Shown: positions 1-6,765, counted from the stretch's first letter. The stretch: DNA of 6,772 nucleotides from an uncultured Peptococcaceae bacterium (GCA_938044045.1 CALIQN010000053.1:1-6772); one strand, 5' to 3'. Translations and numbers: made by a program. Notes: a model not told the origin generated them from the letters alone.

Positions 1-616
1 CATTAATTTCCTGAATCAATTGAGAAAGCTCATCACTATTTTCAATAATTAATTTTAATGCTAAAAGTACCCCATCATTATCTATAACATCGCCAAGCTT
101 CTCGCCATTTTTTAATTCTACACCAGAAATAATTGGTAAATCATAACCATCATTATCCTGCTTTACCTGTAAAATTCTATTATCCTTGTCAATCAAATAA
201 CTAACATCATTCGTAAGCAAAATCGCTACAGGCTCTCTTTCTTTGATGGTTATCACCAGACTATGTAGAGGACGTTTGCTTATTGTAGCACTACTAACAT
301 AAGGATTAGATTTCACAATCGCTAAAACCTTATCTTTATCAAGCAAAAGAAGATTCTTTCCCTTTTGAGTTGATAATTTTTTCTCTAAGGCCACAGTATC
401 AACATATTTTGTTTTTGATAGTGTAATCGTCTGCAAAGAAAAAATAGGTGATAATAAAATACCAATGACCACAGCAATCACAAGTGATAAATACATCATA
501 TTTTTAAAGTGCTTGCTAAATTTTCTCTTTGGTTTTGCTTTCTTACTATCATGTTTGTCTTTCTTACTTTTATTTTTCTTATCTTCATGTTTTTTTTGTA
601 CCTTGTCCAAACTCAT
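1..616 (-). CDS. ftsQ: Cell division protein FtsQ/DivIB, 3'-truncated by window
   Basis: Bitopic membrane protein of the divisome that, with FtsL and FtsB/DivIC, links early division proteins to septal peptidoglycan synthesis. About 205 residues are visible and the C-terminus lies beyond position 1. Seen: a very Lys-rich cytoplasmic tail (residues about 5-38), one membrane segment (about 41-60), then a POTRA-like region (about 60-127) opening with SLQTITLSKTKYVD and containing NPYVSSATISKRPLHSLVITI followed by EREPVAIL, and the start of the beta domain. This layout and the place after murG-murC identify the family. The ATG at 616 has AAGAGG (620-625) only 3 nt upstream, which is tight. An in-frame TTG at 610 lies 9 nt from the same site and could be the true start. 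It follows murC after a 101-nt gap that holds its own promoter candidate. Family call is secure; start is less so. Confidence 0.88.
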   Translation of the reverse strand, partial: MSLDKVQKKHEDKKNKSKKDKHDSKKAKPKRKFSKHFKNMMYLSLVIAVVIGILLSPIFSLQTITLSKTKYVDTVALEKKLSTQKGKNLLLLDKDKVLAIVKSNPYVSSATISKRPLHSLVITIKEREPVAILLTNDVSYLIDKDNRILQVKQDNDGYDLPIISGVELKNGEKLGDVIDNDGVLLALKLIIENSDELSQLIQEIN

Positions 617-650
617 CAACCTCTTCAATGTAATCAAGGTATCATTCGTT

Positions 651-680
651 ATTATAACAATAATACTTATTGTTTGTCTA
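651..680 (-). promoter_or_regulatory. Extended -10 promoter candidate for ftsQ
   Basis: On the minus strand, TAGACA (680-675, one mismatch to the TTGACA -35 box) and a perfect TATAAT (656-651) are separated by 18 nt. TG lies one base upstream of the -10 box, giving TGTTATAAT, an extended -10. The start point would be near 644, about 28 nt before the ftsQ ATG. It sits wholly in the murC-ftsQ gap, so ftsQ and anything downstream could be transcribed independently of murG-murC. Seen as sequence only; activity is inferred, and AT-rich spacers do give chance matches. Confidence 0.6.
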
Positions 681-717
681 ATACTTTATGTTAAAATTAA
701 CAAATTTATCCGATTTA

Positions 718-2082
718 TTACTTTTTTAGATAATTTGCCAAATTTGTCGCTTCTTTCCAAATACTACCAGCGCCCATAAAGATAATCATGTCACCTTTTT
801 TTAATATTTCTGCTAAACGCATTGTCAAAACTTCTGCTTCAAGCACTTCAACATCTCTATCTGTTAAAAATTTGGCAATAAGTGTACTATCTACACCCTC
901 TATTGGATCCTCGCCAGCGGGATAGACATCCATTAAAAAAACTTCATCCGCCATTTTGAGAGACTCGGCAAATTCAGGTGCTAAAAATTGAGTTCTACTA
1001 TAGCGATGAGGCTGAAAAACAGCAACTAAGCGACCCTTATGACTGGCTCTTGCTGCTGCTAAGGTTGCCTTGATTTCTGTTGGATGATGGGCATAATCAT
1101 CAATGATTTTGACATCATTAATATTACCTACCAATTGAAATCTTCGCTTAGTGCCACCAAAACGAGAGAGCGAGCGATTCATCGCTTCAAAGGATAAACC
1201 TAAAAGATGGCCTAAGCCAAGGGCAACTGTTGCATTCAAAATATTATGTTTCCCAGGTATGTTTAAAGTTAATTTACCCAAAAAAGCACCCTTATGATAG
1301 ATATCTGCTGTATTTTCTTTATCATTTTGGTAATGATTTTTAATTTGATAGTCTGCACCTTCCATAAAACCATAAGTAAATACACGTGCAGGAGAAAGAT
1401 CTCTAAGACTCATCGCCTCAGGACATTCTGTACACAAAAAGGTAAATCCTTTAGGGTTGGTTTTACTCACAAAAGTTTCAAATACTAGCTTAATCGCTTC
1501 TAAATCTTTGTAATGGTCTAGGTGATCTTCTTCAATATTGGTCACAATAGAAACCCAGGGGGAAAAGTTGATTAACGAGCCGTCACTTTCATCAGCCTCA
1601 GCAACAAGCCATTCCCCTTTACCATACTTAGCATTTGTGCCAAGCTCATTAATCACACCACCTACAACAATAGTAGGTTCAAGTAAATTATCTTCAAACA
1701 TCAACGCTATCATAGAAGAAGTGGTTGTTTTGCCATGAGATCCAGCCACACAAATCGCTTTTTTATCTTGCATAAGATAGGCGAGCATTTCAGAGCGATG
1801 CCAAAGCGGCAAGCCCCTTCTTTTAGTTTCAATATATTCAGGATTTGTTTCACGGATTGCTGTAGAACGTACAACAATATCAACATCACTTGCAATATTT
1901 TGCGGATGATGAGAAATCGCTATTTCTGCACCCTCTTCACGCATTTTTTTGATTCTATCAGATTCAGTAACATCTGACCCGCTCACTTTGTAGCCTTGTG
2001 CCAACAATATTTCCGCAATGGCGCTCATTCCAATGCCACCAATACCTATAAAATGTACTTTTTTAAATACCATTTGACTCAA
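718..2082 (-). CDS. murC: UDP-N-acetylmuramate--L-alanine ligase MurC
   Basis: Cytoplasmic ATP-dependent ligase that adds L-alanine to UDP-MurNAc, the first step of stem-peptide assembly. At 454 aa it has full family length. Seen in order: N-terminal Rossmann-like UDP-binding motif GIGGIGMSAIAE (about 13-24); P-loop GSHGKTTTSS (114-123); EADESDGS (162-169); NIEEDHLDHY (182-191); GKHNILNA (277-284); and in the C-terminal domain DDYAHHPTEI (328-337) and FQPHRYSRT (356-364), all typical of MurC. The start is TTG at 2082: AGGTGA (2089-2094) lies 6 nt upstream, whereas the next in-frame ATG at 2073 would be about 15 nt from it. The gene follows murG by 24 nt, so the two are very probably co-transcribed. 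It ends in a tandem TAATAA stop. No murB follows before ftsQ. Confidence 0.97.
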   Translation of the reverse strand: MSQMVFKKVHFIGIGGIGMSAIAEILLAQGYKVSGSDVTESDRIKKMREEGAEIAISHHPQNIASDVDIVVRSTAIRETNPEYIETKRRGLPLWHRSEMLAYLMQDKKAICVAGSHGKTTTSSMIALMFEDNLLEPTIVVGGVINELGTNAKYGKGEWLVAEADESDGSLINFSPWVSIVTNIEEDHLDHYKDLEAIKLVFETFVSKTNPKGFTFLCTECPEAMSLRDLSPARVFTYGFMEGADYQIKNHYQNDKENTADIYHKGAFLGKLTLNIPGKHNILNATVALGLGHLLGLSFEAMNRSLSRFGGTKRRFQLVGNINDVKIIDDYAHHPTEIKATLAAARASHKGRLVAVFQPHRYSRTQFLAPEFAESLKMADEVFLMDVYPAGEDPIEGVDSTLIAKFLTDRDVEVLEAEVLTMRLAEILKKGDMIIFMGAGSIWKEATNLANYLKK

Positions 2083-2088
2083 AGCACT

Positions 2089-2094
2089 TCACCT
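2089..2094 (-). promoter_or_regulatory. Ribosome binding site fixing the TTG start of murC
   Basis: AGGTGA on the minus strand, 6 nt before TTG at 2082-2080. It lies in the 24-nt murG-murC gap and supports the TTG over the ATG three codons further in. Confidence 0.7.
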
Positions 2095-2106
2095 ACTTTT
2101 ATTTTT

Positions 2107-3216
2107 CTATATTTTTGTTTCCATAACAACTTTTCTTATTTTTTCTAAAACATCTTTATGTGCTATTTTTTCTAAGGCTGCTTTTTTACTATAGTAATAA
2201 TCCTTATCTGATAAAAATGGTTTCAACATTTCTTCCAACTTCAAGGGATTAAGCTCACTATCTTCAATTAATTCTGCCCCACCAGCTTGAACAATGGCCT
2301 TAGCATTATACATCTGATGATTTTCACTGGCAAAAGGATAGGGTACTAAAATACCTGGTAATGCCAATATTGTCATTTCAGCAATAAAAGTAGCACCTGC
2401 TCTTGATAAGACAATATCACTGGCCACTAAGGCATGGGGCATATCATGCAAGTATGATTTTAAAATCAATCTTTTTCGTTTCTCTTCACTTAAAGATAAT
2501 TTTTCTACTTGAGCTAATACCTCTTCATAGTTATCCTTGCCTGTTGCAAAGATAATTTGTAAATTTTCATATTTTAAAAGCTTTTCTAAAACGCCTACCA
2601 TGGCATCATTGATAGATTTAGCACCACGGCTTCCACCAGTAACAAGTAAGGTCTTTTTATCTTTATCTAAGCCAAAGCTTTCCATTGCCTCATCTTTGCT
2701 TAACATCAAAATGCTTTCCCTTATTGGTAAGCCTGTTTCGATAATTTTTGCCTTAGGACTGAGATAAGAACCAACCTCACTAAAATTAGTCATCACAGCA
2801 CTACAAATTGGTGCAAGTAAACGATTAGTCAAACCCGGATAAGCGTTTTGTTCATGTAAAAGACATGGAATTCTCAGTAATCGTGCTGCAAGAATCGTTG
2901 GTGCACATACAAAGCCTCCAGTACCAATAACAATATCTGGCTTAAATTTCCTTAAATGTTTTATGGCTTGAAGTGTGCCTATGAATGTTTTAAGGAGTGC
3001 TTTAAAAAAAGCAAGGTTTATTTTTCTGCTTAATCCAGAAGCCCAAACAGTTTTGAGTGGAATATCTGCCCATTGCAATATTTGACTTTCTAAACCTTTT
3101 TTTGTCCCAATATAAAGCAACTCGGTTTCGCTATCCATCGCTCGAAGATAGTCGCCTATTGCTAAAGCTGGATAGATATGACCCCCTGTTCCTCCTCCAG
3201 TTAAGACTACTTTCAC
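2107..3216 (-). CDS. murG: UDP-GlcNAc:lipid I N-acetylglucosaminyltransferase MurG
   Basis: GT-B glycosyltransferase at the inner face of the cytoplasmic membrane that moves GlcNAc from UDP-GlcNAc onto lipid I to make lipid II. At 369 aa it is full length. Seen: the N-terminal G-loop GGGTGGHIYPAL (7-18), VIGTGGFV (96-103), HEQNAYPGLTN (121-131), and in the C-terminal donor domain TGGSRGAKSIN (193-203), SRAGATFIAE (271-280), and PYPFASENHQ (292-301), the sugar-nucleotide binding signature. The start is GTG at 3216, supported by GAGG (3227-3224) 7 nt upstream; the protein begins directly with MKVVLTGGGTGG as expected. It is the first gene of the minus-strand cluster here, with its own promoter candidate in the divergent region. 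The usual upstream neighbour ftsW/spoVE is absent. Confidence 0.97.
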   Translation of the reverse strand: MKVVLTGGGTGGHIYPALAIGDYLRAMDSETELLYIGTKKGLESQILQWADIPLKTVWASGLSRKINLAFFKALLKTFIGTLQAIKHLRKFKPDIVIGTGGFVCAPTILAARLLRIPCLLHEQNAYPGLTNRLLAPICSAVMTNFSEVGSYLSPKAKIIETGLPIRESILMLSKDEAMESFGLDKDKKTLLVTGGSRGAKSINDAMVGVLEKLLKYENLQIIFATGKDNYEEVLAQVEKLSLSEEKRKRLILKSYLHDMPHALVASDIVLSRAGATFIAEMTILALPGILVPYPFASENHQMYNAKAIVQAGGAELIEDSELNPLKLEEMLKPFLSDKDYYYSKKAALEKIAHKDVLEKIRKVVMETKI

Positions 3217-3220
3217 CTAA

Positions 3221-3228
3221 TCACCTCT
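3221..3228 (-). promoter_or_regulatory. Ribosome binding site fixing the GTG start of murG
   Basis: AGAGGTGA on the minus strand, shortly before GTG at 3216-3214. The GAGG core is 7 nt from the start codon. It decides for the GTG, since the first G-loop follows only six residues later and no in-frame ATG lies between. Confidence 0.7.
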
Positions 3229-3251
3229 TTAACTAAATCATTCATCTCTAT

Positions 3252-3281
3252 ATTATACATTCTATGTCCTTTTAATATCAA
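3252..3281 (-). promoter_or_regulatory. Promoter candidate for murG-murC
   Basis: On the minus strand, TTGATA (3281-3276, one mismatch to consensus) and a perfect TATAAT (3257-3252) are spaced 18 nt apart. The predicted start near 3245 leaves a leader of about 29 nt with the murG ribosome binding site. It is the only strong sigma-A-like pair I see on this strand between murG and tadA. Confidence 0.65.
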
Positions 3282-3392
3282 TAGTTAATTCAATCCATAT
3301 GAATTCTTCTTTATTAACAGAATTTAATTTCTCACATCAATTTTCACTTTATCGACCTTCTCTCATATATTCCTTTCATAGCCGATTGATAA

Positions 3393-3421
3393 TTGACAAT
3401 TTTATCTAAATCTGAAATAGT
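3393..3421 (+). promoter_or_regulatory. Promoter candidate for tadA-sirtuin operon
   Basis: A perfect TTGACA at 3393-3398, a 17-nt spacer, and AATAGT at 3416-3421 (4 of 6 to TATAAT, keeping the key A2 and T6). TG at 3413-3414 plus one base precedes the -10 box, making it an extended -10. The start would fall near 3428, leaving a short leader of about 16 nt beginning close to the ribosome binding site AAGGA (3431-3435, 8 nt from the ATG). The -35 box lies inside a small dyad, AATTG-A-CAATT (3391-3401). Confidence 0.55.
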
Positions 3422-3443
3422 AGATTAAAAAAGGACATATAAA

Positions 3444-3923
3444 ATGAATACAGATACCTATTATATGACACTTGCTATAAAAGAAGCAAAAAAAGCCCTT
3501 CTAAATGGTGATGTCCCTGTCGGCTGTGTCTTGGTAAAAAACCATGAGGTTATTGCTACAGGCTACAATCAAAGAGAGTATAGCAAGGATCCTACAGCAC
3601 ATGCAGAAATCATCGCCCTTAGAAAAGCAGGAGAAAAACTCCATTCTTGGCATTTGGATGATGTTAAACTCTACGTCACCCTAGAGCCTTGTCCCATGTG
3701 TGCAGGCGCCTTAATTAATGCACGCATAAAAACGATTATTTATGGTGTTGATGAACCACTTTATGGGGCTTGTGGTTCTCAATTAAACCTCGTCCAGTTT
3801 CCCAGTTTTCCACATAATATTCGTGTTCGTTCAGGCATTCTTAAAGAGGAGTGTTATGCCCTATTACAAGAATTTTTCAAAATATTAAGAAAAGAGGCCA
3901 ATCATGAACCAGAAATTAAATGA
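3444..3923 (+). CDS. tadA: tRNA-specific adenosine-34 deaminase TadA
   Basis: Zinc enzyme that deaminates the wobble adenosine of tRNA-Arg(ACG) to inosine, so that one tRNA reads several CGN codons; normally essential in bacteria. At 159 aa it has usual family length. Seen: DVPVGCVLV (23-31); the catalytic HAE (H53 zinc ligand, E55 proton shuttle); LEPCPMCAGAL (80-90), with C83 and C86 as the other zinc ligands; then INARIKTIIYG (91-101) and a C-terminal helix. GACGSQLNLV and the tRNA-type spacing separate it from cytidine, guanine or riboflavin deaminases of the same fold. The ATG at 3444 follows AAGGA by 8 nt. Its last 20 bp overlap the start of the sirtuin gene in another frame, which suggests translational coupling. 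First gene of a two-gene operon. Confidence 0.95.
   Translation: MNTDTYYMTLAIKEAKKALLNGDVPVGCVLVKNHEVIATGYNQREYSKDPTAHAEIIALRKAGEKLHSWHLDDVKLYVTLEPCPMCAGALINARIKTIIYGVDEPLYGACGSQLNLVQFPSFPHNIRVRSGILKEECYALLQEFFKILRKEANHEPEIK
3892..3897 (+). promoter_or_regulatory. Ribosome binding site of the sirtuin gene inside tadA
   Basis: AAGAGG within the 3' coding end of tadA, 6 nt before the sirtuin ATG at 3904. Good spacing supports this start despite the 20-bp overlap, and the deduced protein begins at the normal distance from the first sirtuin motif. Confidence 0.65.
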
Positions 3924-4614
3924 ACTGATCCAAGAGCACCACAACATTGTCTTTTTTGGTGGCGCCGGTGTTTCGACAGAAAGTGGCATCCCAGACTTTA
4001 GAAGCAAGGATGGCTTATATGCCAGAGAAGATTTTAAATACCCTCCTGAACAGATGCTCAGTCGTTCTTTTTTTGATACGCACACAAAAGATTTTTTTGA
4101 TTTTTATCGTAAAATCCTACTTGCACCTAATAAAGGGCCAAGTAAAATTCACTATAAGTTGGCAGAATTAGAAAAAGAAGGTAAACTCTCAGCCATTATC
4201 ACGCAAAACATTGATGGCTTACACCAACAAGCTGGCAGTCAAAAAGTATTTGAACTGCATGGTTCTATCCTTAGAAATTATTGTATGAAATGCCACAAGT
4301 TTTACTCAGAGGATAGTATCAGAGACACTGATGACATTCCCCTATGCGAACATGATAAGGGCATCATCAAACCTGATGTTGTTCTATACGAAGAAAGTCT
4401 CAATAATCATGTCATCGCTGAGGCCATTAGCCACTTGCAAAAAGCAGATATGCTCATCATCGCAGGTACCTCGCTCGCAGTTTATCCAGCAGCAGGACTT
4501 ATTGATTATTTTAAAGGAGACACCATTGTTATTATCAATTTAGATCCTACCCCTCGAGATAAGATTGCTACACTTCTTATCCATGGCAGTATTAGTCAGG
4601 CACTATGTGATTAA
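3904..4614 (+). CDS. Sir2-family NAD-dependent protein deacylase (sirtuin)
   Basis: Removes acyl groups from protein lysines using NAD, giving nicotinamide and O-acyl-ADP-ribose; cytoplasmic. The 236 aa fit a minimal bacterial sirtuin core. Seen: NAD-binding GGAGVSTESGIPDFRS (19-34), TQNIDGLHQQAG (100-111), catalytic His in ELHGS (H119), KPDVVLYEE (156-164), GTSLAVYPAAG (188-198), and INLD (211-214). The zinc module has C127 and C130 (CMKC) and C148, but where a fourth Cys is expected (two residues after C148, just before the GIIKPDVV stretch) the sequence reads CEHDKG, so Asp151 takes its place with His150 beside it. Bound zinc may use His or Asp, or the module may be weakened. No Tyr/Arg substrate pair of the desuccinylase class is apparent, so deacetylation is likelier. 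Second gene after tadA, ending just before a terminator. Confidence 0.94.
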   Translation: MNQKLNELIQEHHNIVFFGGAGVSTESGIPDFRSKDGLYAREDFKYPPEQMLSRSFFDTHTKDFFDFYRKILLAPNKGPSKIHYKLAELEKEGKLSAIITQNIDGLHQQAGSQKVFELHGSILRNYCMKCHKFYSEDSIRDTDDIPLCEHDKGIIKPDVVLYEESLNNHVIAEAISHLQKADMLIIAGTSLAVYPAAGLIDYFKGDTIVIINLDPTPRDKIATLLIHGSISQALCD

Positions 4615-4662
4615 AAATACGCCTATCTCCCTCGTAATTGAGGAAGGTAGGCGTTATTTTTT
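4613..4662. terminator. Bidirectional intrinsic terminator
   Basis: An inverted repeat with arms 4619-4633 and 4640-4654: 15 positions with one T-G wobble and one C-A mismatch, and loop GTAATT. The outer seven base pairs, ACGCCTA with TAGGCGT, are perfect and GC-rich. A-rich sequence (4613-4617) lies on the left and a T run (4657-4662) on the right, so each strand reads hairpin followed by a T tract. It sits between the sirtuin stop and the amidase stop and can end both convergent transcripts. Confidence 0.92.
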
Positions 4663-4673
4663 AATTTGAAGTT

Positions 4674-6734
4674 TTAATAAGAAAAATAATTTTTTAACCC
4701 TTCACAAATAGCTTGCGCCATCTGATCTTGATAATCTGATGAAGCCAAACGTTCTTCTTCTTCAGGATTAGACAAAAATCCTGTTTCTACAAGGACTGAT
4801 GGTACCCTGTTTTCTCTATTGACTGCAAAATTCGCCATATTCACTTGCGCTCTACCACTAACCGGTCTGATTTGATCGGCAATAGCTGTGGCAAGCGCCT
4901 TTCTCACTTCTGATTGTACTTGAGTGGTGAGACGTGCATTGCCATCATAGTAAAATACTTTTGATCCTGATACCTTAGTATCGGATGGGAAACTATCTGC
5001 ATGGATACTGACAAAGGCATCAGCATTATTCTCATTGGCAACATAAGCACGTTCTGATAGCCCAATGGTCTTAAAGGCTTCACCACGAGTTAAGATCACC
5101 TTTGCCCCATTTGCTTCTAACTTAGCTTTTAATTTCATAGAAATTGGGGTTACCACATCATATTCTGTCACACCAGATTTACCTGCTGCACCATAGTCCT
5201 TACCTCTAGCCTCATAAGAACCATGCCCCGGATCAATAACAATGACTTTGCCCGCTAAACCAACACGTCCATTTTTGTGTTTATCTACTGCTGTTATATC
5301 AAATCTACTATTATTTTGTGAAAATCTAAAGAAATCACCTGAATCAACACCAGCTTTTAAAAGCACATCTTTACCATTGGCAACGACTTCTAGGTGATTA
5401 AAAGGCGGTAAGCCATTTGCCAATTTTCCTAAATTACCGACCTTAGCATTTTTTATTCTTAACACAAGCTCTCCACCACGACTACTATCTACACTGATTG
5501 CACTTGAACCAATGTCAAAGCTCACCGTACTTTGTCCCTGAGAAAACTCTCTATTAAGATAAGTTACTGTAGACTGGGCACCCGAGTAATTTTGATTGGT
5601 TGCAACAGTAGTGGTATTACCAATATTATCATCCAAAGTATCTTCTGGCGCCTTTAGAACTTCCCCTTTAGGTACACTACCTGGTGCAGAAGTGAGCCAA
5701 CCAGCAATCCAAAGCGTCTGTCCTTGATAATTGACCTTATACCAATTATCCGCCTCACCTATGGCTTGTAAGATATCATTTTTCTTTACTGAAGCTTTAA
5801 TAGCATAGGTAGTACCTGGACCACTACGTAAATTCACCACATCACTATTAACCTCTACCTGCTTATTAATTTCTTTAACCTGTACTGTTGATTTTGGTGC
5901 TGTTGCTATTGTTGCTTCACTAGTTGTAGCCTTTGGTGCAGTTGCAAGGACTGGATCCTTTCGATATAAGGATTTAAAACGAGATAAATCAACATCTACA
6001 CCGTCTTTATAAATATAGCCATAGTTATTGTTTGCGAGATTAACCTTATACCAACCATTTTCACCACTATCAAAAATAAAAATCTGACCTGCTCTTGCTA
6101 CCCCAATCACTTCAGAGGCACTACTTGCCTTTTGATAAACCTTAATTTCTTTTTTATAGACAGCAAGCTGTTTTTTCTTAGTGGCAAGAGGAACTTCATT
6201 GGTTGAAATAACTAAACCATTTACTGAATCAAAATGATAATACCAACCAAAATGATTGACCATAATATCCCAATCTACAGGCAAATAAGTAATACTACGA
6301 TAGTTTAGGGCTGGATTTTTCATCGTATTTGGTGTGAGTAAACGTCCATTGAGAAATAGTCTATGCGGATTGGTCGTTGCTATAATAGGCTTATTCTCCT
6401 TTAATATGCTTGCCTTATAAGCTTGACTAAGGGCAAAGGTATCAGGATTCGTCACAGAAGAATTGACAAAAATTTTCTTTGTTTTTGCTACCCAAGAGGA
6501 TTTCAAACCCAGTAAAGCTTTATCCTCTGGTGAAAGAGGAATGTAAGGCACTTTATTATAAACCAAATATGGATATTTTTTGTCAGTCTGATCAATCACT
6601 TTAGTGTTGACTGTAATGCTATAAGTTGCCTTTTGAGCTGTAACTTGTGCTGCCTCTACCTGACTCGGATACAGGTTTACTAAGACAATTGCTATTGGTA
6701 TAATTACTGATAAAAATTTTTTAAACTTAAACAT
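4674..6734 (-). CDS. Secreted multidomain N-acetylmuramoyl-L-alanine amidase (AMIN, Amidase_3)
   Basis: Zinc amidase that cuts the bond between MurNAc and L-Ala in peptidoglycan, acting outside the membrane in cell separation or wall turnover. 686 aa. Seen in order: Sec signal peptide (1-28, KFKK then a hydrophobic core, likely cut after VEA); a region resembling copper-amine-oxidase N-terminal stalk domains (about 38-178, with YNKVPYIPL, LFLNGRLL, NYRSITYLPVDWDI); a first SH3b (about 190-248); a linker with repeated ATAPK; a second, canonical SH3b (about 294-348, VNLRSGPGTTY); an acidic linker; an AMIN domain (about 388-483); and Amidase_3 (495-686). Active-site residues are all present: H504 in DPGHG, E524 in GVTEYD, H578 in SIHAD, catalytic E650 in VLVETGF. 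Start ATG with AGGAG (6741-6745) 6 nt upstream. Monocistronic at its 3' end. Resembles CwlD/AmiC-type catalytic domains, but the exact orthologue is uncertain. Confidence 0.95.
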   Translation of the reverse strand: MFKFKKFLSVIIPIAIVLVNLYPSQVEAAQVTAQKATYSITVNTKVIDQTDKKYPYLVYNKVPYIPLSPEDKALLGLKSSWVAKTKKIFVNSSVTNPDTFALSQAYKASILKENKPIIATTNPHRLFLNGRLLTPNTMKNPALNYRSITYLPVDWDIMVNHFGWYYHFDSVNGLVISTNEVPLATKKKQLAVYKKEIKVYQKASSASEVIGVARAGQIFIFDSGENGWYKVNLANNNYGYIYKDGVDVDLSRFKSLYRKDPVLATAPKATTSEATIATAPKSTVQVKEINKQVEVNSDVVNLRSGPGTTYAIKASVKKNDILQAIGEADNWYKVNYQGQTLWIAGWLTSAPGSVPKGEVLKAPEDTLDDNIGNTTTVATNQNYSGAQSTVTYLNREFSQGQSTVSFDIGSSAISVDSSRGGELVLRIKNAKVGNLGKLANGLPPFNHLEVVANGKDVLLKAGVDSGDFFRFSQNNSRFDITAVDKHKNGRVGLAGKVIVIDPGHGSYEARGKDYGAAGKSGVTEYDVVTPISMKLKAKLEANGAKVILTRGEAFKTIGLSERAYVANENNADAFVSIHADSFPSDTKVSGSKVFYYDGNARLTTQVQSEVRKALATAIADQIRPVSGRAQVNMANFAVNRENRVPSVLVETGFLSNPEEEERLASSDYQDQMAQAICEGLKNYFSY

Positions 6735-6765
6735 TTTCTTCTCCTATCCTTAATAATATACATTC

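Larger units (their letters stand above)
3217..3443. other. Divergent intergenic region murG / tadA
   Basis: 227 bp, very AT-rich, between the murG GTG and the tadA ATG. It holds the minus-strand murG promoter candidate (3252-3281) and the plus-strand tadA promoter candidate (3393-3421), whose -35 boxes are about 110 bp apart. The middle part (about 3282-3390) shows no hairpin terminator, RNA gene or convincing small gene. Confidence 0.8.

Noticed and set aside
685..700. Short inverted repeat GTTAA-TT-TTAAC after murC as a terminator
   Set aside because: Only A/T-dominated five-base arms and no T tract; too weak to end transcription, and murC-ftsQ read-through is expected.
465..779. Plus-strand reading frame of 104 codons rich in Leu, Phe and Ile, looking like a membrane protein
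   Set aside because: It runs antisense to the Lys-rich 5' end of ftsQ; reading AAA/AAG codons backwards yields Phe/Leu and imitates a membrane protein. It has no convincing ribosome binding site and spans the ftsQ start, the ftsQ promoter and the murC stop.
3287..3307. AATTC...GAATT inverted repeat in the middle of the divergent region
   Set aside because: Five-base A/T-rich arms with a 9-nt loop are expected by chance in this composition and line up with neither promoter.
3299..3409. Possible 36-codon small protein on the plus strand in the divergent region
   Set aside because: No Shine-Dalgarno sequence before its ATG, composition like random AT-rich DNA, and its 3' part runs through the tadA promoter -35 box.
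5880..5945. Repeated ATAPK segments in the amidase linker as a possible tandem repeat element
   Set aside because: Only two copies in a Thr/Ala/Pro-rich linker between SH3b domains; ordinary low-complexity linker, not a DNA repeat.
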